DNA of 64,000 nucleotides from Cloacimonetes bacterium UBA5210 (GTDB taxonomy: Bacteria > Cloacimonadota > Cloacimonadia > Cloacimonadales > Cloacimonadaceae). Positions 33,882 to 42,620 of this stretch are shown in pieces. The DNA is taken from contig DHVK01000023.1 of the NCBI GenBank assembly GCA_002412625.1, positions 92,871 through 156,870 on the forward strand. The letters are read 5' to 3'. The first letter of the stretch is position 1; each line of letters opens with the position of its first letter. Under the pieces are notes generated by a model, which was not told the origin of the DNA, searched no databases, and worked only from the letters and a program-made list of their open reading frames with translations. A program made the translations under genes and the position numbers.

Positions 33882-33899
33882 ATTGTATCTCCTATATTT

Positions 33900-35180
33900 T
33901 TAATCTTTGTTCAGGGATTTTCGGGCCAGCAGGATCTCTTCCGTGATCTCGTGCAGGGTGATGTAGTCCTGATGCTCTTTCACCAGGTTGCGCATCAGGA
34001 TCTTACCTTCACGCACGTTTTCCTCACGGATCACTACCAAAAGTTCGCAGTTGGCTTTCAGCGCAAGGGCAATATCTTCTTCGATCGCGTGCTTATCCGT
34101 GCTCAGGACAGTCTTGATGTTGTTCTCGTGAAGCTCCTGCGCGATCTGTAGCATCATCATCTCCAGATCATCACTCTGGGAAGCGATGTAAACGCTGAAG
34201 GATTTGTCCAGTGGGGTAAAGAGCTCGCGGCGCTCCATGCTTTCAAAGATGCGGTCGATATTCAGATAGAAACCCACCGCGGGGATGTTCTTGCCCGTGA
34301 TCATCTGAGAAAGGTAGTCATAGCGTCCACCTCCGCCGATCACCAGATCCATCCCGTTCTGCTTGATCACGAAGTCAAACACGGTCTCGTTGTAATAGGC
34401 AAAGTTCTTGTTGACGCGAGGGTTCACGATGTATTGGTGAGCCAGATTGGCTTGAATCTTCTTCACTCGGGCAAAGTTGTTGCGGCATTTGGGGCACAGG
34501 TAGTCCAGGATCTTGGGTCCCCGGGAGATCGCAGCCGTGCAGCTTTCGCCATTGCAGGTCGTATCGGCAAAGGGGTTGGTATATAGCTGGTGGAAACACC
34601 CGGAACAAAGCTCCGTCTCATGCTTCTGGAGGTAGTTCTTCATGTCCTCAAAGAACGCGGGACGGCAGGCATTGCAGCCAAAGCTGTTCAGGTGCAGATG
34701 CACATCCTTGAGGCCGAGGTTTTGGCAGATCTTGATACCCAGTGAGATCACTTCGTTTTCAGATATCACGCTGTCGCTGCCCAAAAGTTCAACCCCCAGC
34801 TGATGGAACTCGCGAGGGGCATTTCCGTTCTCTTTGCGGAACATCGGACCCAGATAGTAGAAACGGTGAACGTCCTTATCCCCAATGATCTTGGCTGTGT
34901 GGTGCAACACGCTGATCGTGCCCTCAGGCCGCAAAGTGAGCAAGCTGAGGTCACCATTCGGCTGGGAAAGATTGACTATGCCCTCGGTAGCCTGATGCGC
35001 TTCATCTTTCTGCATCAAAGCGGTTATCCCCTGGTGGATCACGCCATAATCCTGCAAGACGGACAGGCGAATCTCCTGATAATCGTGCAAGGAAAGCACG
35101 TGCGCCACCTTCTGCTCCAGTACCTTCCACTTCCACACCTTATCCGGCATGAACTGATGGATGCCAACGCTGCTATTCAA
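33900..35180 (-). CDS. hisS: Histidine-tRNA ligase (Cys-rich subtype)
   Basis: 426 residues. Class II core: LTLRPEGT (84-ish), motif 2 FYYLGPMFRKENGNAPREFH with QLGVELLG, and the HisRS motif VIGGGGRYDYL at about 280-290; anticodon-binding domain at the C-terminus. Between motif 2 and the HisRS motif eight Cys lie in pairs: C169/C172, C192/C195, C209/C214 and C229/C232, a zinc-ribbon-like insertion seen in some bacterial HisRS. The start is TTG at 35180, eight bases after AGGGAG; the N-terminus lacks the common R/K-G-T-x-D motif and begins SVGIHQFMP. Opposite strand to the next gene. Confidence 0.92.
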   Translation of the reverse strand: MNSSVGIHQFMPDKVWKWKVLEQKVAHVLSLHDYQEIRLSVLQDYGVIHQGITALMQKDEAHQATEGIVNLSQPNGDLSLLTLRPEGTISVLHHTAKIIGDKDVHRFYYLGPMFRKENGNAPREFHQLGVELLGSDSVISENEVISLGIKICQNLGLKDVHLHLNSFGCNACRPAFFEDMKNYLQKHETELCSGCFHQLYTNPFADTTCNGESCTAAISRGPKILDYLCPKCRNNFARVKKIQANLAHQYIVNPRVNKNFAYYNETVFDFVIKQNGMDLVIGGGGRYDYLSQMITGKNIPAVGFYLNIDRIFESMERRELFTPLDKSFSVYIASQSDDLEMMMLQIAQELHENNIKTVLSTDKHAIEEDIALALKANCELLVVIREENVREGKILMRNLVKEHQDYITLHEITEEILLARKSLNKD

Positions 35181-35329
35181 CTATTATACTCCCTGATTCA
35201 ATTGTCTCTACAGATTAAATATAATGGAAATTCCGCCCTGTGCCACGAAAACCGCCATAGAATTCTGAAATTGTCGCATAGATGCTACAGCACAAATCAA
35301 CTAAATATCGCATTGGCAAAAGAAATGTG

Positions 35330-35359
35330 TTGACAGAAATATGAGTATTTAAACATAGT
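35330..35359 (+). promoter_or_regulatory. Putative promoter for the zinc-ribbon gene
   Basis: TTGACA (35330-35335) followed after 18 nt by CATAGT (35354-35359). The predicted transcript has a leader of about 90 nt. The region is A/T-rich and lies in the divergent gap between hisS and this gene. Confidence 0.45.
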
Positions 35360-35457
35360 CTAAATAACAGTGATTCAACATTCCCAAGTGCCCATTCCTT
35401 GTGTTTACGGGAAAGCCCAAGAATGTTCGATCCCCAAATAAACACAGGAGATACAAC

Positions 35458-35628
35458 ATGGCCGACAAAAACATCATCTGCAGAGATTGCAACAAGGAAT
35501 TCGCGTTCACCGACGGCGAACAAGAATTCTACAGAGAGAAAGGACTTCAGAACGAACCTCAGCGTTGCCCTGAATGCCGTAAAGCCAAAAAAGCCGAATT
35601 CAATCGTAAAAGATTCCAGAATCGCTAA
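35458..35628 (+). CDS. Small zinc-ribbon domain protein
   Basis: 56 residues, ATG 35458 after ACAGGAG. Sequence MADKNIICRDCNKEFAFTDG then EQEFYREKGL, QNEPQRCPECRKAKKAEFNR, KRFQNR. Two Cys-x2-Cys knuckles (8/11 and 37/40) fit the probable zinc-ribbon family of about 50-60 residues found widely in bacteria, whose role is unknown; nucleic-acid binding is suggested by the basic tail. One of only two plus-strand genes. It has its own promoter candidate and a very good terminator. An antisense open frame at 35215-35649 is a shadow. Confidence 0.9.
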   Translation: MADKNIICRDCNKEFAFTDGEQEFYREKGLQNEPQRCPECRKAKKAEFNRKRFQNR

Positions 35629-35652
35629 ACACAGGCAATAAAGAATCAATCG

Positions 35653-35680
35653 ACCGCCTCTTCGGAGGCGGTTTTCTTTT
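35653..35680 (+). terminator. Rho-independent terminator after the zinc-ribbon gene
   Basis: ACCGCCTC / GAGGCGGT stem with a TTCG loop followed by TTTCTTTT. The UUCG tetraloop and perfect stem make it a strong terminator, 25 nt after the stop. Confidence 0.95.
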
Positions 35681-35780
35681 GCCCAAAGACTACAGTCAGG
35701 CCCCGGCCGCGAAGCTTTTCTCTTGCCAAAAAAAGTGACTCTGCATAATCGGATACAAAAGAAATATTAGGATATCCGCT

Positions 35781-38297
35781 ATGATCTGTCGCCACATTTC
35801 CACAGTTTACTACTCCCGGAGAAGAACCATACGCAAATACCTTATGACCATTGTTTTGTTCTTTGTTACCCTGCTGCTTTTCGCGGAACTACCCCCGGAA
35901 TTACGCATGGATGCCAACCCCGATCTGTATTCCCGCCTGATGCCTCTGGCACAAGAGAATCTGAGCAAGCTGCCCAAGCCCACCGCCCGCGCCTACCGGG
36001 CACTGCTAAGCACCCACGACGACATCCTGATGGCATATCTGGTGGCTTATGAACAGGATTCCAAGCTGGCGGAAGCAGACCCTGGGATCACGAAAGACAA
36101 CTATCTGGCGATCGCCCGGCTGCTGGAGCAGGAAGGCCTGAACTACGCTCCGGAGTTCTTCCTCTCCTACATCGCGCGCCAAAGCGTCTCCGACGAGCGC
36201 CTTAGCCCCTATCGCAACGCCATGCTGGAAGACGGCCTGGCAGAAGTTCTGCAGATCGAAGACCCCTTGACGCGCTACCGCGAAACCGCCAACTGGTGTG
36301 TGGAAAAGCTTTTATTCATGCAGACCAGTGGCCGGGATCAATCCCCGCTCGACATCAGCCGTAACTCCCTCACCGGACGTTGTGAGGAAATGCAGATCCT
36401 GTTTGTAGCCGCAGCCCGCACCGTGGGCCTGCCTTCCCGCCCCGCCAGCACCCCCTGGTGGGCTCACATGGACAACAATCACGCCTGGGCAGAAGTGTTT
36501 ATGAACGAAGAGTGGCATTATACCGGGGATATGGACGCAGCATACTTCCCCAATCAAACCTGGTTCAGCGGCATGATCGACAAGACCGTGATGATCTTGG
36601 CAGAAGGCAGCTTGGCCGCGCAAGACGATGAAGTGCTGATCAATGGCCGCTATGAAACCGTGATCAACTCTACCCCAAACTATGCCGGTAACCGCACGCG
36701 CCGGGTGGAAGTAATCTGCCTGGACGAATCCGGCAAAGCCATGGCAGACGCGCAAGTAGGCGTAATGGTTTACAACTGGGGTGCCCTGCGCTCGCTGATC
36801 GTCTTGAAGAGTGATGCCGATGGCAGATTGGGCTTCAGCGCCGGCAGTGGAGACTTTTACCTCTCCGCCTTCAAAGACGGCAAACAGGCACTGGAATTTG
36901 TGAAAGCCTCTGCTGCAAAGCATAATGCGGTAGAATTGGTGTTGAAGGACACTCCTCCCCAAGGCATCAACCAAATCCTGGAATACCCCGCCAACGAGAT
37001 GGACTGGCAGGACGCCCCTGAGGCTTACCGCGCGGAAGTCCAAGCCCGCAAACAGCTTTGGCAGAACACAATAGACCTCTGGGAACAAGCCGCAAGCAGC
37101 AGCAGCGTGCCGGACAGCATCGCCATCCTCACACGGGGCAACCTGAGTGAATTCGAGCGCTTCTGGAACAGCCGGCAACCCATAGCTGAAGCTTACATCA
37201 GCTTCCTGATGGGTTCTGACCCGAAATTCCTCTGGCAAGCGGATGCCCACCAATTCGAGGCGCATTACCGGTTTTGGCAAGAGCAGAACCACGACCTCCC
37301 GCCAGAGCTTTTCTATCCGAGCGTATTCTATGAAGAACTCCCCCGGCCCTTTACCCGCAAAGGACAGACCAGCTTTTACCCCCCGGATTTCGTCAAGAAA
37401 GGTAAGAACCCCACAGACCGGATGCACAAGGCACTCAAGTGGCAGAGAAAGAAATATCGGATAAATTCCGCAAAAGCTCTTTCCGGACTGCCCCGCCTGG
37501 ACATCATGGCATCACAGAAGTATTTGAGCGACATTCAGTTCCGCCTGCTGGCGATCTACATTCTGCGCGCCAATGGCATTCCCGCGGAGTTCACCCGGCT
37601 GCCAAACAGCATTCTGGTCTATTTGGATGAGGATTGGCACTATTATAACCTGAAAGAAGGCAAATTAAGTGATCATAGCGGAGATCAACGCGAGCGCGGC
37701 AGCCTGCTGATCAGCCTGAAAGATGAATATGGAGTCCCGATTTCTGGCGCCATAAGCCACTTGACTCCCACCCGCTATGTGGACGGCATGTTTTACAACA
37801 TCAACGCGGAACTGAAAGAACCAAGCGCGGGAACCTACCGCCTGGAGCTGCCCGCACAGGACATTCACCTGTTTTTCGGCTACCGCATCTCTGATAGCAA
37901 GACTGCCCTGCAGATGCTGCCGATCTCTGCCGGAGTGGATTCCCTCACAATCGTGGCCCAAAACTATCCCCGGGAATGGGAAAACGCTGACGAAGACCTG
38001 CTGCTGATTTTGGCAGGAAACGTTTCTGAAGATGTGCAACTGGTGGTCCTGGGCAATCACGACCAGGAAAACAGCCTGCGGGTGGCGCAAAAGCTTATCG
38101 ATCAAGGCATTGAGTTTACGATGCTGGGGCACACCCAGCAGGGATCCAGGCGCATTCCGGGCTATGTTTTCAGCCCCACCTGGCAGTCTTATGTGCGTGA
38201 TGACCCCTCTTTGGCGCTACGCACGATCACGCTATACAGAACGGCGGACGGCTGGAAAATGTATGACGGACTTTGGGATAGATTGCCCCTTCCTTGA
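35781..38297 (+). CDS. Exported transglutaminase-like protein
   Basis: 838 residues. N-terminal RRRTIRKYL then a hydrophobic segment to about residue 36 looks like a signal peptide with a long positive n-region; this favours ATG 35781 (AGGA eight bases before) over an ATG at 35844. A transglutaminase/papain-like core has Cys201 (GRCEEM), His234 (NNHAWAEV) and Asp250 (TGDMDAA). The rest includes an Ig-like segment near 280-380 and a large C-terminal part (about 500-838) with a second papain-like-looking region that I cannot assign. Such proteins cleave or remodel peptides or walls in the envelope. It is on the opposite strand to its neighbours and convergent with pmbA. Confidence 0.75.
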   Translation: MICRHISTVYYSRRRTIRKYLMTIVLFFVTLLLFAELPPELRMDANPDLYSRLMPLAQENLSKLPKPTARAYRALLSTHDDILMAYLVAYEQDSKLAEADPGITKDNYLAIARLLEQEGLNYAPEFFLSYIARQSVSDERLSPYRNAMLEDGLAEVLQIEDPLTRYRETANWCVEKLLFMQTSGRDQSPLDISRNSLTGRCEEMQILFVAAARTVGLPSRPASTPWWAHMDNNHAWAEVFMNEEWHYTGDMDAAYFPNQTWFSGMIDKTVMILAEGSLAAQDDEVLINGRYETVINSTPNYAGNRTRRVEVICLDESGKAMADAQVGVMVYNWGALRSLIVLKSDADGRLGFSAGSGDFYLSAFKDGKQALEFVKASAAKHNAVELVLKDTPPQGINQILEYPANEMDWQDAPEAYRAEVQARKQLWQNTIDLWEQAASSSSVPDSIAILTRGNLSEFERFWNSRQPIAEAYISFLMGSDPKFLWQADAHQFEAHYRFWQEQNHDLPPELFYPSVFYEELPRPFTRKGQTSFYPPDFVKKGKNPTDRMHKALKWQRKKYRINSAKALSGLPRLDIMASQKYLSDIQFRLLAIYILRANGIPAEFTRLPNSILVYLDEDWHYYNLKEGKLSDHSGDQRERGSLLISLKDEYGVPISGAISHLTPTRYVDGMFYNINAELKEPSAGTYRLELPAQDIHLFFGYRISDSKTALQMLPISAGVDSLTIVAQNYPREWENADEDLLLILAGNVSEDVQLVVLGNHDQENSLRVAQKLIDQGIEFTMLGHTQQGSRRIPGYVFSPTWQSYVRDDPSLALRTITLYRTADGWKMYDGLWDRLPLP

Positions 38298-38316
38298 TTC
38301 TTTCTGCTGCCATGAG

Positions 38317-38374
38317 GCTGATTTTATGCTGTTATCAAGCTGTGCCGATACGATAATCACAGCTTGATATCAGC
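38317..38374 (+). repeat. 58-nt hairpin element, copy 4 (complete)
   Basis: Long arm 38317-38344 (GCTGATTTTATG then CTGTTATCAAGCTGTG), loop 38345-38357 ending GATAAT, short arm 38358-38374 (CACAGCTTGATATCAGC). It starts 20 nt after the stop of the transglutaminase-like gene, in a 275-nt gap between convergent genes. Confidence 0.85.
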
Positions 38375-38509
38375 TCGATAGCTCCTTGAAACAAGAGGCA
38401 GGATAAAGGCGCTAACCAGGGCACATTACCCGGAGACCTTGCTTTCTGATCTGAAACAATGCCCCGCCGGGACTGATGCAACAACCTTGGTGGGGTGAAA
38501 TATTCAAGC

Positions 38510-38555
38510 AAAAATGAAGACCGGGATTTGCCAGTTATTGCGGCAGATCCCGGTC
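38510..38555 (-). terminator. Rho-independent terminator after pmbA
   Basis: On the minus strand GACCGGGATCTGCC pairs with GGCAAATCCCGGTC (one mismatch) over a short loop, followed by TTCATTTTTG. It lies 20-60 nt after the pmbA stop. Confidence 0.85.
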
Positions 38556-38572
38556 TATATTGTTAATTTGGT

Positions 38573-39847
38573 TTAGAACGATGTTTTATCTACGAAGTTG
38601 AATCCATCCACCAAAAGCGTGGGAAGCACTGCATATGGTGAGGCCAGCGCCGCTTTGCCCAGAGCCAGGATTCTGCGGGTCATCTCGTGCGGGATCTCGT
38701 TGAACCGCAGATTGTTCACCGCGTGTTTCACTTCTCCGTTTTCGAAATACAGCACTCCGTCGCGGGTCATTCCGGTAAGCTCTCCGGCTTTCATATCCAC
38801 CGTACGAATGTACCAAAAGCGGTTGATGATGAGTCCGCGAGGCACCATTTTCATCATTTCTGCTTCACTGGTATCGCCGCCGGGGACATAGAAATTGAAG
38901 GCATCCATGGGCTCGCAGCCCACTTGCTTTGCCCACCAGCGGTTCACCGGCATGTTTTTCAGCACACCGTGTTCCACCCAACAGCTTTCTTTGGAGGGCA
39001 AACCTTCGCCATTGTAGGGTGAGGCGATCATTTCCGGTTTTTGCAGAGTGGAATATAGGCTGAACTTATCGCCAAAACAGGGGCTGTCCAACTTTCCGGT
39101 GAACGGGGTTAAGCCTTCGTCGCTTTGCCGGCGGTTCATCATCCAGGTCATGAACCAGATCAGTTCTTCCAAGGCTTCCGGGCGCAGGATCACGGCGATC
39201 TTTTGGGGATCGAAACTGTGCATATCCTTCAGTGCTTCAGCTTGGGCGGCAAGGCGATCGAAATCACGATCCAGATTGAATCCGGCGAAGTCCTTTGCCT
39301 CATAGCTCACCTTGGTCTCCACTTCCTTCTTCTTCAGGGTCATGGAATGCCCGAAAGTGCTGCTTTCGTCGCTGCCGCTGAAGCCGTTTTTGCTAAACAT
39401 CCAGGAGCTGCGCAGGTGCTTTTCACACATTCCGGAGACCGTGGCGTCCAGCGTTCTGGCTTTGTTGATGCTCTGTTGCACAATCTCCACCATCTGCAGG
39501 GGGGTCAGGGCTTTTGTGGCTTCAGCGCAGTTTTGCACTTTGGGGAGTTCAGTAAAAGCCGGGGAGGGCATAGCTTCTGGGTCTTCCGGGGCAAGGCGCG
39601 CGATGTCCTCGGCGGTTTTGACCATGAGCTTCAGATTCGCTTCATCGGCAAGATTCACAGAGCAGGAGCCGTTTTTGGTGCCGAACGCGACGCTCAGCGT
39701 GATGCGCATTTTGGGTCCAGCCAGATGCTGAGTGATGCCGTTTTGGGCAAATCTGGTTTCATGAGTGTCGGATTTTGTGACGTAACAGACATAATCGTCT
39801 GCGCTGCAATGGGTGCGGACGTATTGTTCAATATATTTGATGTTCAT
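38573..39847 (-). CDS. pmbA: TldD/PmbA family metalloprotease subunit (PmbA/TldE-like)
   Basis: 424 residues from ATG 39847, GGGAGG six bases before; the frame is open a further 38 codons into tldD. PmbA (TldE) is the non-catalytic partner of TldD; it shows the expected LDSPCFGDKFSLYSTLQKPE and EMIASPYNGEG-like segments, NRWWAKQVGCEPMDAFNFYV and AFNFYVPGGDTSEAE. TldD-TldE cleaves unfolded or modified peptides in the cytosol, for example in microcin maturation and CcdA removal. The four-base ATGA overlap with tldD fits a tight pair. It ends the kinase-S4-protease unit with a terminator. Confidence 0.9.
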   Translation of the reverse strand: MNIKYIEQYVRTHCSADDYVCYVTKSDTHETRFAQNGITQHLAGPKMRITLSVAFGTKNGSCSVNLADEANLKLMVKTAEDIARLAPEDPEAMPSPAFTELPKVQNCAEATKALTPLQMVEIVQQSINKARTLDATVSGMCEKHLRSSWMFSKNGFSGSDESSTFGHSMTLKKKEVETKVSYEAKDFAGFNLDRDFDRLAAQAEALKDMHSFDPQKIAVILRPEALEELIWFMTWMMNRRQSDEGLTPFTGKLDSPCFGDKFSLYSTLQKPEMIASPYNGEGLPSKESCWVEHGVLKNMPVNRWWAKQVGCEPMDAFNFYVPGGDTSEAEMMKMVPRGLIINRFWYIRTVDMKAGELTGMTRDGVLYFENGEVKHAVNNLRFNEIPHEMTRRILALGKAALASPYAVLPTLLVDGFNFVDKTSF

Positions 39848-41286
39848 TGGGAACCTCCCACGCGGATGTTGCGGAATCTTGCCGGAGCGGAACCGTGGGT
39901 CATGCGGGCGGTCTGCGAGGGCTGCCCTTTGCCGCAATTGACCACACCAAAGGGACGCCAAAAGCGTTCATCACAGATGGCATCACAGCTATTCCAGAAT
40001 TCCGGATTGCAGGATTTGTAGAGCACTTTCTTGAGCGGACGGAAGAGCTTGCCGTTCTTGATTTCCCAGAAGAAATCCCCGCCGAACTGGAAGTTCACGC
40101 GGTGTTGATCGATCGAAAAGCTGCCTCTGCCCTGGATGTAAACGCCATCTTCCGTGTCCCCGATCAGTTCCGCGGGGGTCAAAGGTTTGGTGCCGGGGAG
40201 CAGATAGAGATTCGGGATGCGGTTGATGGGCTGATCAAAGTAATATGTGGCGCGGTTGCAGCCACGGGAGTAATCCAGCCCGATCTCCATTGCGGTGTCC
40301 CGGGTGCTGCCATATTCGTTCAGGATGCCGTCTTTGATGATATGCCATTTCTGGCCGGGCACTCCGTCATCATCAAAGCCCAGGGTGGCAAGGCCTTCAG
40401 TCAGGGTGTTGTCGCCCACGAAGTTCACAATATCGCTTCCGTAACGGTAGTTCTTCAGCTTTTCGGGAGTGGCAAAGGAGATGCCGGCATAATCCGCTTC
40501 CCAGCCCAAGACGCGGTCCAGCTCCGTGGGATGGCCGACAGATTCATGCATGGTGAGGCCGAGGTGATTGGGGTCAAGGATCAACGAGCGGCGCTCTTCC
40601 GGGCCCAGGGTGTCGGCTTTCACTTTGATCAGGGCTTCTTGAGCGGTCTGTCTGGCGATCTGGTCCAGATCCAGGCTCTCAATCCATTCCCAGCCCACAG
40701 CCCTGCCGCCTTCATCAAAGGTGCGGGATTGGCTGTCACCATCGGCAACGGCAGTGGCGGTGATCATCGGATCGATGAACTGATAGGTGATGTCCAGCCG
40801 CGTGCCCAGGGTGCTGGCAAAGAGCTTCTCGTCCTTGTGCATGATCAGGTAGAACACTGCCTGGCGGATGCCCTCATAGGCAAGCATGGTGCGGTTGACC
40901 TCCATCATCAGCTCCACCTTCTGGGAAAGCGGGATGTCGAAGGGATCGATTTTGACGGGGGTTTTGTAGGTGGCGATATAGCTGCGTTCCGGGGCCAGGC
41001 GCAGCTTCTTGTCTTTGTTTACCGTGGCTGAAAGCTTGGCGATATCGTAGGCCTTTTGCACTGTGGCCAGTACCGCTTCATCGCTGAAGACATTGTTGTG
41101 CGCGAAGCCCCAGGCTCCGTCTTTGAAGACTCTGATGCCATAGCCGTCGATGATATTGGTATTGGCGCTTTTCAGGCTCAGATTGCGCAGGAAGATCACC
41201 TGATCGGTGGTCCGTTGAACCCGGATATCGGCATATTCAGCCCCAAGGCTGGCCGCCGCGTTCATGGCGAGATCGAGATATTTCAT
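39844..41286 (-). CDS. tldD: TldD family metalloprotease
   Basis: 480 residues from ATG 41286 after GGAGG; an ATG two codons upstream overlaps the ribosome-binding site. The zinc motif HExxxH is present as TMHESVGHPTELDRVLGWEA at about residue 254. It is the catalytic half of the TldD-TldE complex. The N-terminal fold (MKYLDLAMNAAASLGAEYAD) and the FSIDQHRVNFQFGGDFFWEI segment are conserved. Upstream is the HExxH membrane protein. Confidence 0.92.
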   Translation of the reverse strand: MKYLDLAMNAAASLGAEYADIRVQRTTDQVIFLRNLSLKSANTNIIDGYGIRVFKDGAWGFAHNNVFSDEAVLATVQKAYDIAKLSATVNKDKKLRLAPERSYIATYKTPVKIDPFDIPLSQKVELMMEVNRTMLAYEGIRQAVFYLIMHKDEKLFASTLGTRLDITYQFIDPMITATAVADGDSQSRTFDEGGRAVGWEWIESLDLDQIARQTAQEALIKVKADTLGPEERRSLILDPNHLGLTMHESVGHPTELDRVLGWEADYAGISFATPEKLKNYRYGSDIVNFVGDNTLTEGLATLGFDDDGVPGQKWHIIKDGILNEYGSTRDTAMEIGLDYSRGCNRATYYFDQPINRIPNLYLLPGTKPLTPAELIGDTEDGVYIQGRGSFSIDQHRVNFQFGGDFFWEIKNGKLFRPLKKVLYKSCNPEFWNSCDAICDERFWRPFGVVNCGKGQPSQTARMTHGSAPARFRNIRVGGSQ

Positions 41287-41359
41287 ATCCATCCTCCAGA
41301 ATGGTTTAATTGTAACATAAACAAAGCGTTCCGGCAGTGTGGAAAGCTTCCGGATTCTG

Positions 41360-42307
41360 TCAAGTTCTATCTGCCTCCGCGTCCGCTTCGGGGGGCTCTT
41401 CTTCCTCCTCCGGCAGCGGCAGATCGGGCATCCCGAGCAGCTTCTTGCGGCGTTTGCGCACGATGGCTATCATCAGGAAGGGCATCAGGGCAAAGATCAG
41501 AGAGTTAAACGCGATCAACAGATAGGTATATCCCTGGCGTTTGCTATGTATCCCGAACTTGGTGTGGAAATCCCACAGGCTGATCTGGTAGGAATTCACA
41601 AACGCCTCCGAAAAGCGGATGCGCCTGCCTTGTCTATAGCTTTGAGCTACTGCTTCCCAGAAGCTTTGCCACTGTTGCGGGTGGCGATCTTGCATATAGC
41701 GGACGGCCATGGCGCTGCTGAGGTAGAAGCGGGACCAGTCCTCTCTGTTATCCGGATACTTGTGTCCCAGGCGAAAGAGATCGCTGCGAGGGTTAACCAG
41801 GCTTTCCTTGAGGTAAACCAGAAAGCGCTCATAGCCGATTTGACCGCTGAAGTAGGTCGCCATGCCCTCGTGGAACCAAAGCGGGGCGTAGGTGAAGAGC
41901 TCTTCGATATACCAATGCAGGTATTCATGCTGCAGAATCTTGAGATAGTTGTCCAGAACCTGGTCCTTGCTGCGGGCATAGATGGCGCGCTCTGAGCCGC
42001 TATAGAAAGCGTCACTGAATTCCACGATTTGGGCTTTGCCGAGGCTCAGCTTGTGGTATTCGGCTTCTCCATAGACGATATAGATCGGCACTCTGCCTTC
42101 GGGATACACCCCGAATTGCATCTGCAGATCGCCGAACTTCTCGGCCAGAACCTTGCTGAGTTCGCGGTCGGAAGAGCGGGGCGGGCGGTTGCTGTAAAGC
42201 TCGTGATAGGGCGAGCTGGCGATCAGATTGTATGCCGCCAATGGGGTGGCAAGCCAGTACAAAAGAAGCGCAAAGCACAGTGTGAATAATGGGCGAATCC
42301 GGAGCAT
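41360..42307 (-). CDS. Membrane-anchored HExxH peptidase (gluzincin type)
   Basis: 315 residues from ATG 42307 (GGAAG eight bases before); the alternative ATG 42343 lacks a site and adds 12 residues. Signal peptide or anchor MLRIRPLFTLCFALLLYWLA. The active-site motif HEYLH at about 127-131 is followed by a downstream Glu in WFHEGMATYF (about 147), which is the gluzincin arrangement of peptidase MA/M61-like proteins. A C-terminal hydrophobic helix (about 260-282) and an acidic tail follow. Probably periplasmic-facing and membrane-bound. Its substrate is unknown. Confidence 0.75.
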   Translation of the reverse strand: MLRIRPLFTLCFALLLYWLATPLAAYNLIASSPYHELYSNRPPRSSDRELSKVLAEKFGDLQMQFGVYPEGRVPIYIVYGEAEYHKLSLGKAQIVEFSDAFYSGSERAIYARSKDQVLDNYLKILQHEYLHWYIEELFTYAPLWFHEGMATYFSGQIGYERFLVYLKESLVNPRSDLFRLGHKYPDNREDWSRFYLSSAMAVRYMQDRHPQQWQSFWEAVAQSYRQGRRIRFSEAFVNSYQISLWDFHTKFGIHSKRQGYTYLLIAFNSLIFALMPFLMIAIVRKRRKKLLGMPDLPLPEEEEEPPEADAEADRT

Positions 42308-42359
42308 GCGTAGTGCTTCCGGATCGCTGTGCCTTGCGCTCATAGTATGCTAATGTCCC

Positions 42360-42620
42360 CTATTCCAAGGGCTCCCGGGCAAGTAATTCATAATAGTCTC
42401 CGGCATCCTTTTTGGCCACATTCCCGGTGGGAACAGAGATAATGCGGAAACGGTGCATGTATCCATACAGGCGCATTTCCACGATGTCTTCCGGCTTGAT
42501 GATCTCGGAAGCTTTGGCCGTTTTGCCGTTAACCTTCATCAGTCCCTTGTCGCAGGCATTCTTGGCGATGCTGCGGGTTTTGGTGAGGCAGAGTTTGTTC
42601 ATCAACAGGTCAATTCTCAT
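42360..42620 (-). CDS. S4-domain RNA-binding protein (RqcP/Hsp15-like)
   Basis: 86 residues from ATG 42620 (GGAG nine bases before; an upstream ATG at 42635 overlaps that site). A single S4 domain: MRIDLLMNKLCLTKTRSIAK, ACDKGLMKVNGKTAKASEII, then KPEDIVEM. The family includes heat-shock protein Hsp15 and RqcP, which bind the 50S subunit with peptidyl-tRNA and aid ribosome quality control. The start overlaps the kinase stop by 11 nt, an odd pairing that may mean co-transcription only. Confidence 0.85.
   Translation of the reverse strand: MRIDLLMNKLCLTKTRSIAKNACDKGLMKVNGKTAKASEIIKPEDIVEMRLYGYMHRFRIISVPTGNVAKKDAGDYYELLAREPLE

Noticed and set aside
35181..35240. GTGGCA-17 nt-TATATT as a hisS promoter on the minus strand
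   Set aside because: The -10 is fair but the -35 matches only four of six; kept as a possibility rather than a feature.
35215..35649. A 144-codon minus-strand frame over the zinc-ribbon gene
   Set aside because: The plus-strand gene has two Cys-x2-Cys knuckles, a good ribosome-binding site, a promoter candidate and a strong terminator.
39847..41031. A 394-codon plus-strand open frame opposite tldD
   Set aside because: It mirrors the codon usage of tldD on the other strand, has no ribosome-binding site and no family-like segments. Similar shadows occur at 10007-11029, 36312-37427, 49400-50449, 28540-29517 and 51274-52251.
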